A DNA stretch of 62,839 nucleotides from an uncultured Clostridia bacterium. Lineage in GTDB: Bacteria > Bacillota > Clostridia > Christensenellales > Aristaeellaceae. The position numbers and the translations under genes are program-made. The first letter of the stretch is position 1. Each line of letters begins with the position of its first letter. The notes beneath the pieces were generated by a model. It was given only the letters and a program-made list of their open reading frames with translations, did no database searches and was not told the DNA's origin. Shown in pieces: positions 33,296 to 41,204 of the stretch. Location of the stretch: contig CAKTUS010000004.1 of the NCBI GenBank assembly GCA_934621485.1, positions 1-62,839 on the forward strand, in the 5' to 3' direction.

Positions 33296-33838
33296 ATGAA
33301 GTGGGTTTGCAAGGTTTGCGGTTATGTGCACGAAGGTCCTGAGGCTCCTGAGTTTTGCCCCGTTTGCAAGGCTCCTAAAGACAAGTTTGCTCTGATGGGC
33401 GGCGAGCGTACCTGGGTGGCCGAGCACGTGATCGGCGTAGCCAAGGATGTACCGGAAGAAATCAAGCAGGGCCTGCGTGAAAACTTTGCCGGCGAATGTA
33501 CCGAAGTGGGCATGTACCTGGCCATGGCTCGTGCGGCTCATCGCGAGGGCTATCCCGAAATCGGCCTGTACTGGGAGAAGGCTGCTTTTGAAGAAGCCGA
33601 GCATGCCGCCAAGTTTGCCGAGCTGCTGGGCGAGGTAGTCAACGAGTCCACCAAGGAAAACCTGCGTGTTCGTGTAGAAGCCGAAAACGGCGCCACCATG
33701 GGCAAGACCGAGCTGGCCAAGAAGGCCAAGGAACTGGGTTTGGACGCCATCCATGACACGGTGCACGAAATGGCCCGCGACGAAGCCCGTCACGGCAAGG
33801 CTTTCGAGGGCCTGCTGAAGCGGTACTTCGGCAAGTAA
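33296..33838 (+). CDS. Reverse rubrerythrin
   Basis: A peroxide-scavenging di-iron protein with the domain order reversed relative to the rubrerythrin at 5.4 kb. The rubredoxin domain (CKVCGYVHEG at 3-14, CPVC) comes first, and the ferritin-like domain follows, with Glu/His motifs in GECTEVGMYLAMARAAHREG, FEEAEHAAKFAEL and MARDEARHGKAF. 180 residues, typical of the clostridial revRbr type. GGAGGA lies 8 bases before the ATG. Monocistronic. Confidence 0.92.
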   Translation: MKWVCKVCGYVHEGPEAPEFCPVCKAPKDKFALMGGERTWVAEHVIGVAKDVPEEIKQGLRENFAGECTEVGMYLAMARAAHREGYPEIGLYWEKAAFEEAEHAAKFAELLGEVVNESTKENLRVRVEAENGATMGKTELAKKAKELGLDAIHDTVHEMARDEARHGKAFEGLLKRYFGK

Positions 33839-33869
33839 GCCGCGCGGAAGAGCGTTTGATAACAAGGAA

Positions 33870-33992
33870 CCGCCCTTGTTTTGGCGATTCCTAGACCGTC
33901 AAAACAGGGGCGGTATGGGAGGGCTGCGGCCCTCCCATTTTCATTCCGAACCCGGCGGCGCGTACGTCGGTTTCAGCAGCCTTGCGCAGCAA
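33870..33992 (+). repeat. Truncated copy of the structured repeat
   Basis: After the rubrerythrin gene a 15-bp inverted repeat (ACCGCCCTTGTTTTG with its complement ending at 33916) is followed by ATGGGAGGGC-TGCG-GCCCTCCCAT, then ATTTTCATTCCGAACCCGGC. This is the same opening as the complete copies at 37.9 and 51.6 kb. The copy breaks off after GCAGCCTTGCGCAGCAAG and joins unrelated decayed DNA. Confidence 0.65.
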
Positions 33993-34215
33993 GCCTTCGT
34001 TTAAGCCGGAAGACGAGCCGGACTTGGAGCGCATAGAAGCACTTATTGAGCGATTTGAAACGGAAATTGACCTCGACCGGAACGATGTGTTCTATGGGGT
34101 GTTCCAGTTGATTATGAAGTCCAAAGATGAGGACATTACTCTTGGAAAGATTGCTGATTTGATGAAGGTACTGTTGTACCTCGTGCTGAATGGCGGTCTG
34201 GATCAAGGCGAATAA
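33982..34215 (+). pseudogene. Fragment of an unidentified protein
   Basis: An open frame of 77 residues whose first codons derive from the repeat. From about residue 7 (FKPEDEPDLERIEALIERFE...) it looks like real coding sequence with acidic helices, so it is probably the 3' end of a gene truncated by the repeat junction. No family is recognised. It is followed directly by the broken flavodoxin gene. Confidence 0.35.
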
Positions 34216-34229
34216 ACATGGAGGCAATT

Positions 34230-34708
34230 ATGAGCAACAAACTTGTAGCATACTTTTCTGCGTACGGCATGATCGCAAAGATTGCCGAGACGCTGGCATA
34301 GGCAACCGGCGCGGACATCTCGCGATCGAGCCGAAGGCGCCTTACACAGAAGCTGACCTGGACTGGATGGACAAGAAAGCCCGCAGCACGATTGAAATGA
34401 ATGACGCTGCTTCCCGCCCTGAAATTGCAGTGAAGCGGGACAACATGAAGCGCTATGATACGATTCTTGTCGGCTTTCCGATCTGGCGGCATGTTGCGCC
34501 GACGATTATCAATACGTTTCTTGAGAGCTATGATCTGACAGACAAAACGTTCGTTCCCTTTGCGACATCCGGATGTGGCGATATGGGCAAGACAAACGAG
34601 CGGCTTGCTCCTAGCTGCAAAGGCGTAAAGCTGCTGGAAGGAAGAATCTTCAAGGAAAATACCGGGCATAAAGAGTTGGCAGCATGGGTGGATGGACTTG
34701 AACTTTGA
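34230..34708 (+). pseudogene. Flavodoxin, broken by nonsense and frameshift
   Basis: The N terminus MSNKLVAYFSAYGMIAKIAE matches short-chain flavodoxins of the FldA-like DUF type. Codon 24 is a TAG (34299-34301) where GAG is expected. A 1-base deletion near 34320 then shifts the frame, and the remaining protein (EPKAPYTEADLDWM..., VGFPIWRHVAPTIINTFLE) continues to 34708 in another frame. The FMN-phosphate loop, normally S-x-S/T-G-x-T, is also altered. At least two inactivating changes make this a pseudogene. Confidence 0.8.
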
Positions 34709-34747
34709 GAGACGTACAAATCGGAATTTGCTGAGGAGAAAACAGAG

Positions 34748-35275
34748 ATGATTGACGAGTTACAGCTATATATTCCTCGTTCAGATGATGGATGGTTCTA
34801 TGTGAAAATGATGTCTGATCCGGAGACGATGGCTTATAACGCGCCTTGGTTTCCGCCTGATGGATGTATTCCTGACCCGGATTCAGGGTGGGTGGAGTTG
34901 CAGAAATCTTGGATTGGGAAAGCACCGGAGAGATTCTACGCTTTTCTACAAAGAAAGAGCGACGGAGGCTTTGTCGGAGACGTGAATTATCATCGTAATC
35001 CGAAACAAAGTTGGTGTGATATAGGAATCGTGATTTTCGCGCCGGAGAGAGGAAAAGGGTATGGCAAACAAGGACTTCGCCTATTGTTGGATCGCGCTTT
35101 TAAGGTGGACGGAGTATCCTGTTTGCACAACGATTTTGAGGATACCCGCGTTGCTGCATATCGTATCCACAAAGCGGTTGGTTTTCGGGAAGCCGGAATA
35201 CCTGACCGAATCATTCATTTAGAATTGACCCGAGAAGATTATTTGAAAGGTATTTCTGTCTGCTGCGACAAATGA
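34748..35275 (+). CDS. GNAT family N-acetyltransferase
   Basis: 175 residues with the acetyl-CoA-binding motif of the GNAT fold (FAPERGKGYGKQGLRLLLDRA, about residues 97-117) and the following HNDFEDTRVAAYRIHKAVGFRE motif B. The substrate is unknown. It is intact although both neighbours are decayed. GAGGAG is about 8 bases before the ATG. Base composition is AT-richer than the core genome, consistent with acquisition. Confidence 0.8.
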   Translation: MIDELQLYIPRSDDGWFYVKMMSDPETMAYNAPWFPPDGCIPDPDSGWVELQKSWIGKAPERFYAFLQRKSDGGFVGDVNYHRNPKQSWCDIGIVIFAPERGKGYGKQGLRLLLDRAFKVDGVSCLHNDFEDTRVAAYRIHKAVGFREAGIPDRIIHLELTREDYLKGISVCCDK

Positions 35276-35327
35276 GAACTTTATCGGGATAAATTCAAGT
35301 TTGTCGGTTTGAAAGGTTGGTGATTTG

Positions 35328-35489
35328 ATGCCGCTTCAAATAGTCAGAAATGGCATCACGAAAATGAAGCTTGGCGTCATCGTCAACGCTGCCAACGAGT
35401 CGCTGCTGGGTGGCAGTGGTGTGGACGGCTGCATAGATAGGCCCACACGACGAGAAAAAGGAGGTCTATCGAATGGGCAAAACATTTGA
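35328..35489 (+). pseudogene. Macro-domain (ADP-ribose-binding) protein, truncated
   Basis: MPLQIVRNGITKMKLGVIVN followed by AANESLLGGSGVDGCI is the start of a macro-domain protein, including the ADP-ribose loop. After Ile37 the sequence stops resembling the family and the frame ends at 35489, so about 75 percent of the gene is missing. The junction is at about 35440. Confidence 0.7.
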
Positions 35490-35756
35490 GCCTTACCTGA
35501 AGGAGCTTGTCACAGGCCGCACAGAGGAACTGGCATGGGCAGCGGAAAAGCTGCCGGAGTTCAAAGCAGAGGTGGAACAGCTCAAGGATTTGCGAGAAGG
35601 CAAGGCCTTACCGCACTCGTTGGCGTGAAAAAAACAGGCGAGCTCATTACCGCCGCTCGTGATGCTGATGTACCTATTTACGAATACTGCTATCACGCCG
35701 GGCTGGAGGACGGTATTCGTCTGAGTGGAATGATCGAGCGGTTGAAGAAGTCATAA
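35473..35756 (+). pseudogene. Frameshifted small protein of unknown family
   Basis: The first frame (35473-35628) reads MGKTFEPYLKELVTGRTEEL and onward, and is preceded by AAGGAGG. After about 35600 the plausible continuation TALVGVKKTGELITAARDAD and onward is in another frame, ending at 35756. One frameshift joins the two. The family is not recognised. Confidence 0.45.
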
Positions 35757-36124
35757 TCACCTATCTGGTGAAAAGCCAGAAATGTAAGCACAGAATGTAG
35801 GGTGGGCATAAAAAAGCACGGAGGAATCCTTTCTTTCATGCTTGCCTATATTATCAAAATGACAAAACCACCGATGAATCAGCATTTCTGCTTTTCCATC
35901 GGCGATTCTGCTTTGCCGTTCGGAAAACGCCTTAAAAACTCAATTCTTGTAAATCCATAAGTTGACGTTTCTTTTGAACGGTTCTTCTCTCTTTCTTTGA
36001 AAAGCTTTTGAGACAGCGAATGACCACGTTTTGGTTTTTTCATTTTGAAATCGGCGCGTGCTCCTCGCCTTGCGCAGCCGGCTTTTCTTACGCTCAGCGT
36101 TGCCGCGCGTTTTTCTGGCGTTTC
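35757..36124. other. Non-coding gap with a repeat remnant
   Basis: No supported gene. AT-rich sequence up to about 36050, then CCTTGCGCAGCCGGCTTTTC at about 36067 resembles part of the dispersed repeat core, probably a relic. Confidence 0.35.
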
Positions 36125-36160
36125 GCGGGAATCGCCCTTCTTTTAGCGATTCCCGCTTTT
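36125..36160. terminator. Strong hairpin downstream of the sigma/anti-sigma operon
   Basis: A perfect 11-bp stem GCGGGAATCGC (36125-36135) with its complement (36146-36156). The TTTT tail is on the plus strand; on the minus strand the hairpin lies about 80 bases past the end of the sigma-factor operon. The direction is uncertain. Confidence 0.55.
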
Positions 36161-36235
36161 GGCGTGTTGTAACGCGAACCAAAGGCTGAAAGATCCGTCC
36201 GTAAAGAGAATCATGCGTTTCCTCAAAGCGAGCAA

Positions 36236-37171
36236 TCAACCGTTTCCTGCCAAGCCGGCGTCATAGAGAATATCATCGATAACGCCGGTCTGCATATTCA
36301 CCGCTATCCAATACTGACCATCCTTTTCCGTAAACGTCTCATCTTCGCTCTGCCACAGCCAAAACAGAAGGTTTACAATCGGCTGGTCATCCTGATAGGT
36401 AATGTACGTGCTGTCCGGCTCATAGATCAGTTTTGCGCTTTGCGCCTCGCTCAGCCCATACTCCCGGCAAACAACGGCTTGGGCTGCCTCGGCAAGCTTT
36501 TGAGCAGTGGTATGGGTTTGCTTTTCCGCCTTGTCAATTTCAGATACTCGTTTCTTCTCGGCATTTTGGGCCAGCTGCTCTATTTCGCTTTCCGTCAGCC
36601 CAGAACGGGCATCTTGCGTCATATGATGAAGAGTTTTCCCAGCTTCATACAGCTGCTCCATCGTACTCGCATAGTTATAGGAAAGCAGATGCAACTGCTC
36701 AGGCCCAAAGGCTTGTGCCGCCAGGCCGCCGCTGGTATCCTTTCCATCATTGGACCAGGTTGCCGTCGCATGGTTTTTCTCAACTTCGACAGTGTAATCC
36801 CCCATCTGCGCAGTGGGAAAATCAAACCGTGGAGCAGCGTACGTCACCGTTGCCGTCCCGTCGGCATGCTCCTCAACCTCCCGATGAAACAGGCTGAGAA
36901 GATCATCCGTAAGGCCATATTGTTCGCGCAAAGCTTGATTGGCCAGTTTCGCCGCTTCATATTTGGGCGAAAAGAGGATTCCTGCCGCCAAAGCGGTCAG
37001 GCTGATACAAAGAATGGCGGCAATGAGCATAACGGTTGTCGAACGTTTTCGCATTGGTTTTTCCTCCTTTTCAACAGCGCGGAGTACCGCTTTCCTGTTT
37101 GCCTCGTCCCACACAAGCTCGGCAAGTTTCCAATCCACATGCTCCCGGAAGTTATGATTCTTCATTGTCAT
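36236..37171 (-). CDS. Membrane protein co-encoded with a sigma factor, probable anti-sigma factor
   Basis: 311 residues: a cytoplasmic N terminus of about 45 residues (DWKLAELVWDEANRKAVLRAV), one span (TTVMLIAAILCISLTALAAGILF, about 46-66) and a large extracytoplasmic domain. No zinc-finger anti-sigma motif (HxxxCxxC) is present, so it belongs to an unrecognised class. Its start overlaps the sigma-factor gene by 20 bases. Two ATGs (37171 and 37165) fit the same GGAG; the longer frame is listed. Control of the partner is inferred from position. Confidence 0.65.
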   Translation of the reverse strand: MTMKNHNFREHVDWKLAELVWDEANRKAVLRAVEKEEKPMRKRSTTVMLIAAILCISLTALAAGILFSPKYEAAKLANQALREQYGLTDDLLSLFHREVEEHADGTATVTYAAPRFDFPTAQMGDYTVEVEKNHATATWSNDGKDTSGGLAAQAFGPEQLHLLSYNYASTMEQLYEAGKTLHHMTQDARSGLTESEIEQLAQNAEKKRVSEIDKAEKQTHTTAQKLAEAAQAVVCREYGLSEAQSAKLIYEPDSTYITYQDDQPIVNLLFWLWQSEDETFTEKDGQYWIAVNMQTGVIDDILYDAGLAGNG

Positions 37172-37667
37172 ACCACTCCTTCAGTCTGCTGCGCAGAATC
37201 TCGTTAGCCCGGTTCAATCTGGAGCGAACTTTTCCCAGGGATAATCCTAACACAGTGGCTATTTCATTCAGCTTGAGCTGCTCATAATACCGAATCAGAA
37301 CCACCTCACGATACTTTTGGGGCAGGCGCAGAACCTCTGCCAGCACCGTATCGTCTGGGAAAGAAAACTCCACCGCCGTTTCCGGCAACGTGTGAATATC
37401 CATTCCGGTTTGATGCCGAAACCAGGCCGTTCGCAGCATATCTCTGCACACATTGATGCAGATGGACGTAAGCCAGGCTTTTTCGGAGCCTTCCCCACGA
37501 TAGTCCCCCAAGTGCCTGTAAGCTTTAAGGAAGGCGTCCTGTACGGCGTCCTTCGCAAGCTCTGTATCCTTCAGATAAAGAGCGCACATTCTCAACAGTC
37601 CGCTGCCGTATTGCTCCATAAGCCGCTCCAGTTCCGAACGGCTATCCCGTTCGCTTTGATAAGGCAC
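37152..37667 (-). CDS. ECF-type RNA polymerase sigma factor
   Basis: 171 residues with sigma region 2 (about 15-80: GLLRMCALYLKDTELAKDAV, QDAFLKAYRHL) and region 4 (about 105-160: LRLPQKYREVVLIRYYEQLK, LNEIATVLGLSLGKVRSRL). The GTG at 37667, 8 bases after AAGGAG, is preferred to an in-frame GTG at 37685 inside the upstream region. It probably recognises its own promoter; no target motif was identified. Confidence 0.9.
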   Translation of the reverse strand: MPYQSERDSRSELERLMEQYGSGLLRMCALYLKDTELAKDAVQDAFLKAYRHLGDYRGEGSEKAWLTSICINVCRDMLRTAWFRHQTGMDIHTLPETAVEFSFPDDTVLAEVLRLPQKYREVVLIRYYEQLKLNEIATVLGLSLGKVRSRLNRANEILRSRLKEWYDNEES

Positions 37668-37858
37668 CCTATCAACTCCTTTCACCTATATAGACGAAAC
37701 AGCGAAGGAAAAATGCTGTTTTTGGAAAAAGCAATGGCGATTTGTTTTGGGAATGAGGGCATGAGCGGTACAAGTCCATTCTTTTCAAAAACGTCCAGCA
37801 CGGAACCTTCCAGCGCTTTTCGACTGCTTGCGTTTTTTGTATGCAAAAGAGCAGCAAA

Positions 37859-37882
37859 AAAGCGCCCCCATCGGGACGCTTT
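37859..37882 (-). terminator. Distal copy of the phosphoribosyltransferase terminator hairpin
   Basis: On the minus strand AAAGCGTCCC-GATG-GGGGCGCTTT followed by a run of T, so this copy is a complete terminator. It is 21/24 identical to the hairpin at 38080-38103 on the other side of the repeat. Confidence 0.7.
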
Positions 37883-38079
37883 CGGACTATCGAAGAACCT
37901 ATGGGTGTCGGATGGCCGCAGCCTTCCGATTTTCATTCCGAACCCGGCGGCGTGTATGCCGGGTTCGGCAGCCTTGCGCAGCAAGGCTTTCCTTACGCTC
38001 TTTGCAGCCAGCCGAGTAGGCAAAAAGCGCTTCTCGTCCAAAAAGCTCGCCGTCTCAGGCGACCTTTTTGGACGGTCTG
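37883..38079 (+). repeat. Structured dispersed repeat, short form
   Basis: About 197 bases between two near-identical terminator hairpins. It carries in order TCGGATGGC-CGCA-GCCTTCCGA (37908-37929), the 11-bp hairpin CCGAACCCGGC/GCCGGGTTCGG (about 37938-37968), AGCCTTGC/GCAAGGCT (about 37970-37988), a CTTTGC/GCAAAG-type stem and a final long hairpin ending GGCGACCTTTTTGGAC (about 38036-38075). The same series occurs at 51545-51927. Open frames across it are translations of the repeat, not genes. Confidence 0.75.
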
Positions 38080-38103
38080 AAAGCGCTCCTATCTGGACGC
38101 TTT
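38080..38103 (-). terminator. Proximal copy of the phosphoribosyltransferase terminator hairpin
   Basis: AAAGCGTCC-AGATA-GGAGCGCTTT on the minus strand, 5 bases past the gene's end, but without the T-run seen at the distal copy 221 bases away. Confidence 0.65.
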
Positions 38104-38108
38104 GCTTG

Positions 38109-38663
38109 TTATTCCTTTATGCTGCCGTCGGCGTTAAACAGCGGAAGCTTTTCCAGATAAATGATATCGCCGCGCTTCTGGGCATCGCCTTCGGCCAGGA
38201 TGGCCATTTTGCCAACCACTTCGCCGCCAGCCTGCTTTACCAGCTTTTCTACCGCCTTCAGGGATTCGCCGGTAGAAATAACATCGTCCACAATCAGCAC
38301 GCGTTTTCCGCGCATAAAGTCGGCGTCATCCTGGTCAATGCACAGCACCTGCCGGTTTTCGGTTGTGATGCTGGTAACCTCGGTAGAGAATACGTTTTTC
38401 ATATACAGCTTGGCGGCTTTGCGGGCAATCAGGTACTTATTTTCCCCGTGCTGGCGGGCCATTTCGTACACCAGAGGAATCCCTTTGCTTTCAGCGGTAA
38501 TCAGCACGTCGTGAGCGGGGGCCACCTTCAGCAGTTCGCGGGCGCAGGCTACCGTCAGTTCCACATCGCCAAAAATGACAAAAGCACCGATATACAGATC
38601 GTCGTTTACGCGGCACATGGGCAGTTTGCGTTCCAGACCGGCTACCTTCATGGAATAAAACAT
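38109..38663 (-). CDS. Purine phosphoribosyltransferase-like protein
   Basis: 184 residues. The PRPP-binding loop VLIVDDVISTGES (about 121-133) is canonical for type I phosphoribosyltransferases, and the AESKGIPLVYEMA segment corresponds to the apt-family flexible region. It probably converts a purine base and PRPP to a nucleotide. Adenine or xanthine/guanine specificity cannot be read from sequence. The upstream gene on the same strand is a purine permease, which supports purine salvage. AAGAAGGAG precedes the ATG at 38663. Confidence 0.8.
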   Translation of the reverse strand: MFYSMKVAGLERKLPMCRVNDDLYIGAFVIFGDVELTVACARELLKVAPAHDVLITAESKGIPLVYEMARQHGENKYLIARKAAKLYMKNVFSTEVTSITTENRQVLCIDQDDADFMRGKRVLIVDDVISTGESLKAVEKLVKQAGGEVVGKMAILAEGDAQKRGDIIYLEKLPLFNADGSIKE

Positions 38664-38693
38664 TTGACATACGCTCCTTCTTAACATGGGAAT

Positions 38694-38716
38694 AGCGGGA
38701 TGCCTGGCATCCCGCT
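38694..38716 (-). other. Intercistronic palindromic hairpin
   Basis: An 11-bp perfect stem AGCGGGATGCC/GGCATCCCGCT with a 1-base centre, between the permease and phosphoribosyltransferase genes. No T-run follows in the direction of transcription. It may stabilise or process the mRNA. Confidence 0.5.
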
Positions 38717-38738
38717 AAAAAGTATACCACCTTTTGAA

Positions 38739-40043
38739 TTACATGGCACTTAAAATGTACATCACCACAAACAGGGCGGACAGGATGTACAGCAGGACGG
38801 GCACTTCCTTGGCCTTGCCGCGGGCCAGCTTAATCAGGGTGTAGGAGATGAAGCCAAAGCCGATACCATCGGAGATGGAGTAGGCAAAGGGCATCATGGC
38901 AATGGTCAGGAAAGACGGCAGAGCCACTTCGGGATCAGACCAGTTCACTTTGGCCACATTGCCAATCATGAACATGCCAACAATAATCAGGGCAGGAGCG
39001 GTAGCGGCGGAGGGAATGATGCCGGCAATGGGGGCCAGCACGCAGCTCAGCAGGAACAGCACGCCTACCACCACAGAGCTCAAGCCGGTACGAGCGCCTT
39101 CGGATACACCGGTAGAGGATTCCACGAAGGTGGTCACAGTAGAGGTGCCCAGCAGAGCGCCGGTGCAGGTAGCGATGGCGTCCGCAATCAGGGCTTTATC
39201 GCCATGAGGCAAATTGCCCTTCTCATCCAGCATGCCCGCGCCGCCGGCGGTGCCGATCAGGGTACCGACAGTGTCGAAACAGTCGCACAGGGCAAAGGTG
39301 ACAATGCTGGTCAGCAAGGGCAGAATACCCAAGGAGAACAGGCCGTTAAAGCTGAGCTTGAAGAAGGTGGGAGCCATGGAGATGCCGGAGAAGCTGATGT
39401 TCACATTGGCAAAGCTGGTCACGCCCATAGGAATACCAATGACGGTGCTGATGAGGATACCCAGGAAGATAGCGCCCTTCACCTTCCAGGCCATCAGGAT
39501 GCCGGTTACGATGAGGCCAATCAACGTCAGCAGAGCGGGGCCCTTGGTGATAGCGCCCATATCCAGCAGATTGTTGTTGGCGGTAACGATGCCGGCGTTC
39601 AGCAGGCCGATGAGGCAGATAAACAGGCCGATGCCGGCGCTAATGGCGGCCTTCAGCGGCGCGGGGATGGACTCAATAATCTTGGAGCGGAGGGGAGAAA
39701 CGGCCACAGCCAGGAAAATCAGGCCGGAAATGAACACGATCGCCAAACCCTGCTGCCACGTATACCCCATACCAAGGCAGATGGTGTAGGTGAAGAAAGC
39801 GTTCAGACCCATGCCAGGAGCCTGTGCGAAGGGAACATTCGCCAAGAACGCCGTCAGGAAGGTACCGATGGCGGCAGAAACGCAGGTCGCCAGCATCACG
39901 GCCGTTTGATCCATGCCGGTAGCCGTCAGGAAGCTGGGGTTGACAAAGATGATGTACGCCATTGCAAAGAATGTGGTCAGGCCGCCAACGATCTCCGTTT
40001 TGACCGTTGTATTGTGCTCCTTGAGTTTGAAGAACTTCTCCAA
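38739..40043 (-). CDS. NCS2 family purine permease (AzgA-like)
   Basis: A 434-residue membrane protein of about 13-14 spans, of the hypoxanthine/guanine (AzgA) branch. It has the N-terminal TEIVGGLTTFFAMAYIIFVN with VNPSFLTATGMD, FANVPFAQAPGMGLNAFFTYT, and the later TTVTFVESSTGVSEGARTG, which corresponds to the substrate-site helix. A TTG at 40043, 7 bases after AGGGGAG, is the likely start; an in-frame ATG further upstream lies within the promoter region. It forms a purine salvage unit with the phosphoribosyltransferase gene. No purine riboswitch is present in the short leader. Confidence 0.9.
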   Translation of the reverse strand: MEKFFKLKEHNTTVKTEIVGGLTTFFAMAYIIFVNPSFLTATGMDQTAVMLATCVSAAIGTFLTAFLANVPFAQAPGMGLNAFFTYTICLGMGYTWQQGLAIVFISGLIFLAVAVSPLRSKIIESIPAPLKAAISAGIGLFICLIGLLNAGIVTANNNLLDMGAITKGPALLTLIGLIVTGILMAWKVKGAIFLGILISTVIGIPMGVTSFANVNISFSGISMAPTFFKLSFNGLFSLGILPLLTSIVTFALCDCFDTVGTLIGTAGGAGMLDEKGNLPHGDKALIADAIATCTGALLGTSTVTTFVESSTGVSEGARTGLSSVVVGVLFLLSCVLAPIAGIIPSAATAPALIIVGMFMIGNVAKVNWSDPEVALPSFLTIAMMPFAYSISDGIGFGFISYTLIKLARGKAKEVPVLLYILSALFVVMYILSAM

Positions 40044-40087
40044 GTGTGGTCTCCCCTTTTCCGAATGAATTTTGGAAAACATTGTGT

Positions 40088-40116
40088 ATTGTACGTGCAT
40101 TTAGCAGATTTGTCAA
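40088..40116 (-). promoter_or_regulatory. Sigma-A promoter of the purine permease operon
   Basis: On the minus strand TTGACA (40116-40111), 17 bases, TACAAT (40093-40088): near-perfect consensus. Confidence 0.85.
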
Positions 40117-40231
40117 CGCTTTTTGATGAATTTGAAAAACTTTTTTCGAACATTGTCAGAAAAATCCATTTAAACAATCGTTTTTTCAAAGGAGCATCCG
40201 TCATGACCGCCGGCTAGGCCGGCGGCTTGAT

Positions 40232-40378
40232 TCAGCCCTGGAAGGCTTTTACCGGCTGGTAAAGATGCACGGAATGATTTTTCACTTGCATCAAATGCTC
40301 CGCCGACAGTGAAAGGGCATCGGCGTTTTGATCGAGTGCATACGAATTTGTCGTGTTGTTATTCTCCACTCGCTTCAT
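40232..40378 (-). CDS. Possible 48-residue small protein
   Basis: An ATG at 40378 opens a 48-codon frame starting MKRVENNNTTNSYALDQNAD and ending VHLYQPVKAFQG. The amino-acid mix is balanced and water-soluble, unlike the low-complexity shadows of GC-rich DNA, which makes it plausible. The upstream AAAAAAG is a poor ribosome binding site and no homologue is known to me. It lies between the liv operon terminator and the purine permease promoter, on the same strand as both. Confidence 0.3.
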   Translation of the reverse strand: MKRVENNNTTNSYALDQNADALSLSAEHLMQVKNHSVHLYQPVKAFQG

Positions 40379-40431
40379 GCTAAAGCTTTTTTACGGGATA
40401 GCTCCGCCGCATAGCCAGTGGTTCCCGAAGC

Positions 40432-40480
40432 CCCAAAAAAACAGCCGCAGTTTTTCGCTTTCACGAAAACTGCGGCTGTC
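40432..40480 (-). terminator. Terminator of the liv operon
   Basis: The stem ACAGCCGCAGTTTT/AAAACTGCGGCTGT is followed by seven T on the minus strand, 15 bases past livF. Confidence 0.85.
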
Positions 40481-40494
40481 GATTGCAGTCTGGC

Positions 40495-41202
40495 TCAGCC
40501 GCCCAGATAGGCGGCGCGCACGCGATCGTCCGCCAGTACGTCGGCGGCATTGCCCGACATGGTAATCTTTCCCGTGCCAATCACGTAAGCCCGATCCGCC
40601 ACGGATAAAGCCATCTGTGCATTTTGCTCTACCAGCAAAATGGTGGTTCCGGCGGCATGAAGCTCCTTGATGATGTCAAAAATCTGCTCCACCAGAATGG
40701 GCGCCAGACCCATGGAAGGTTCGTCCAGCATCAGCAGCTTGGGCTTGCTCATCAAGGCGCGGCCCATGGCCAGCATCTGCTGTTCGCCGCCGGACAGGGT
40801 GCCGGCCACCTGTTTTTCCCGTTCCTTCAAGCGGGGAAAGCGCTGAAATACGTCCTCAATAGAGGACTCAATCTCGGACGCCGGACGGGTAAAGCCGCCC
40901 ATTTCCAGGTTTTCCCGCACCGTCATCTGCTGGAAAATCCGCCGCCCTTCCGGGCACAGCGCCATGCCCAGAGAAACGGTCTTGCTGGCCGGCACAGCCG
41001 CCATATTCTTCCCATCAAAGGAAATGGAACCTGAACGAGGCTTGAGCAAACCAGCAATGGTGTTCAGGGTCGTGGATTTGCCGGCGCCGTTGGCGCCAAT
41101 CAACGTTACAATTTCGCCTTCGTTTACCTCAAAGGAAATCCCCTTGATGGCGTGGATGGCCCCATAATATACGTGTAGATTCTCCACCTGCAGCAAACTC
41201 AT
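40495..41202 (-). CDS. livF: Branched-chain amino acid ABC transporter ATPase LivF
   Basis: 235 residues. Walker A GANGAGKST, signature LSGGEQQMLAMGRAL, Walker B LLMLDEPSMGLAP and the H-loop region LLVEQNAQMAL match LivF. It couples ATP hydrolysis to uptake through LivHM. GGAGGG precedes the ATG, 2 bases after livG ends. Confidence 0.92.
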   Translation of the reverse strand: MSLLQVENLHVYYGAIHAIKGISFEVNEGEIVTLIGANGAGKSTTLNTIAGLLKPRSGSISFDGKNMAAVPASKTVSLGMALCPEGRRIFQQMTVRENLEMGGFTRPASEIESSIEDVFQRFPRLKEREKQVAGTLSGGEQQMLAMGRALMSKPKLLMLDEPSMGLAPILVEQIFDIIKELHAAGTTILLVEQNAQMALSVADRAYVIGTGKITMSGNAADVLADDRVRAAYLGG

Positions 41203-41204
41203 TG

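Noticed and set aside
40044..40087. Purine riboswitch upstream of the permease
   Set aside because: The leader from the -10 box to the start codon is only about 40 bases, too short for an aptamer, and no aptamer core was seen.
39204..40217. Open frame antisense to the purine permease
   Set aside because: Gln/Asp/Gly-rich shadow. The minus strand has the promoter, start and permease motifs.
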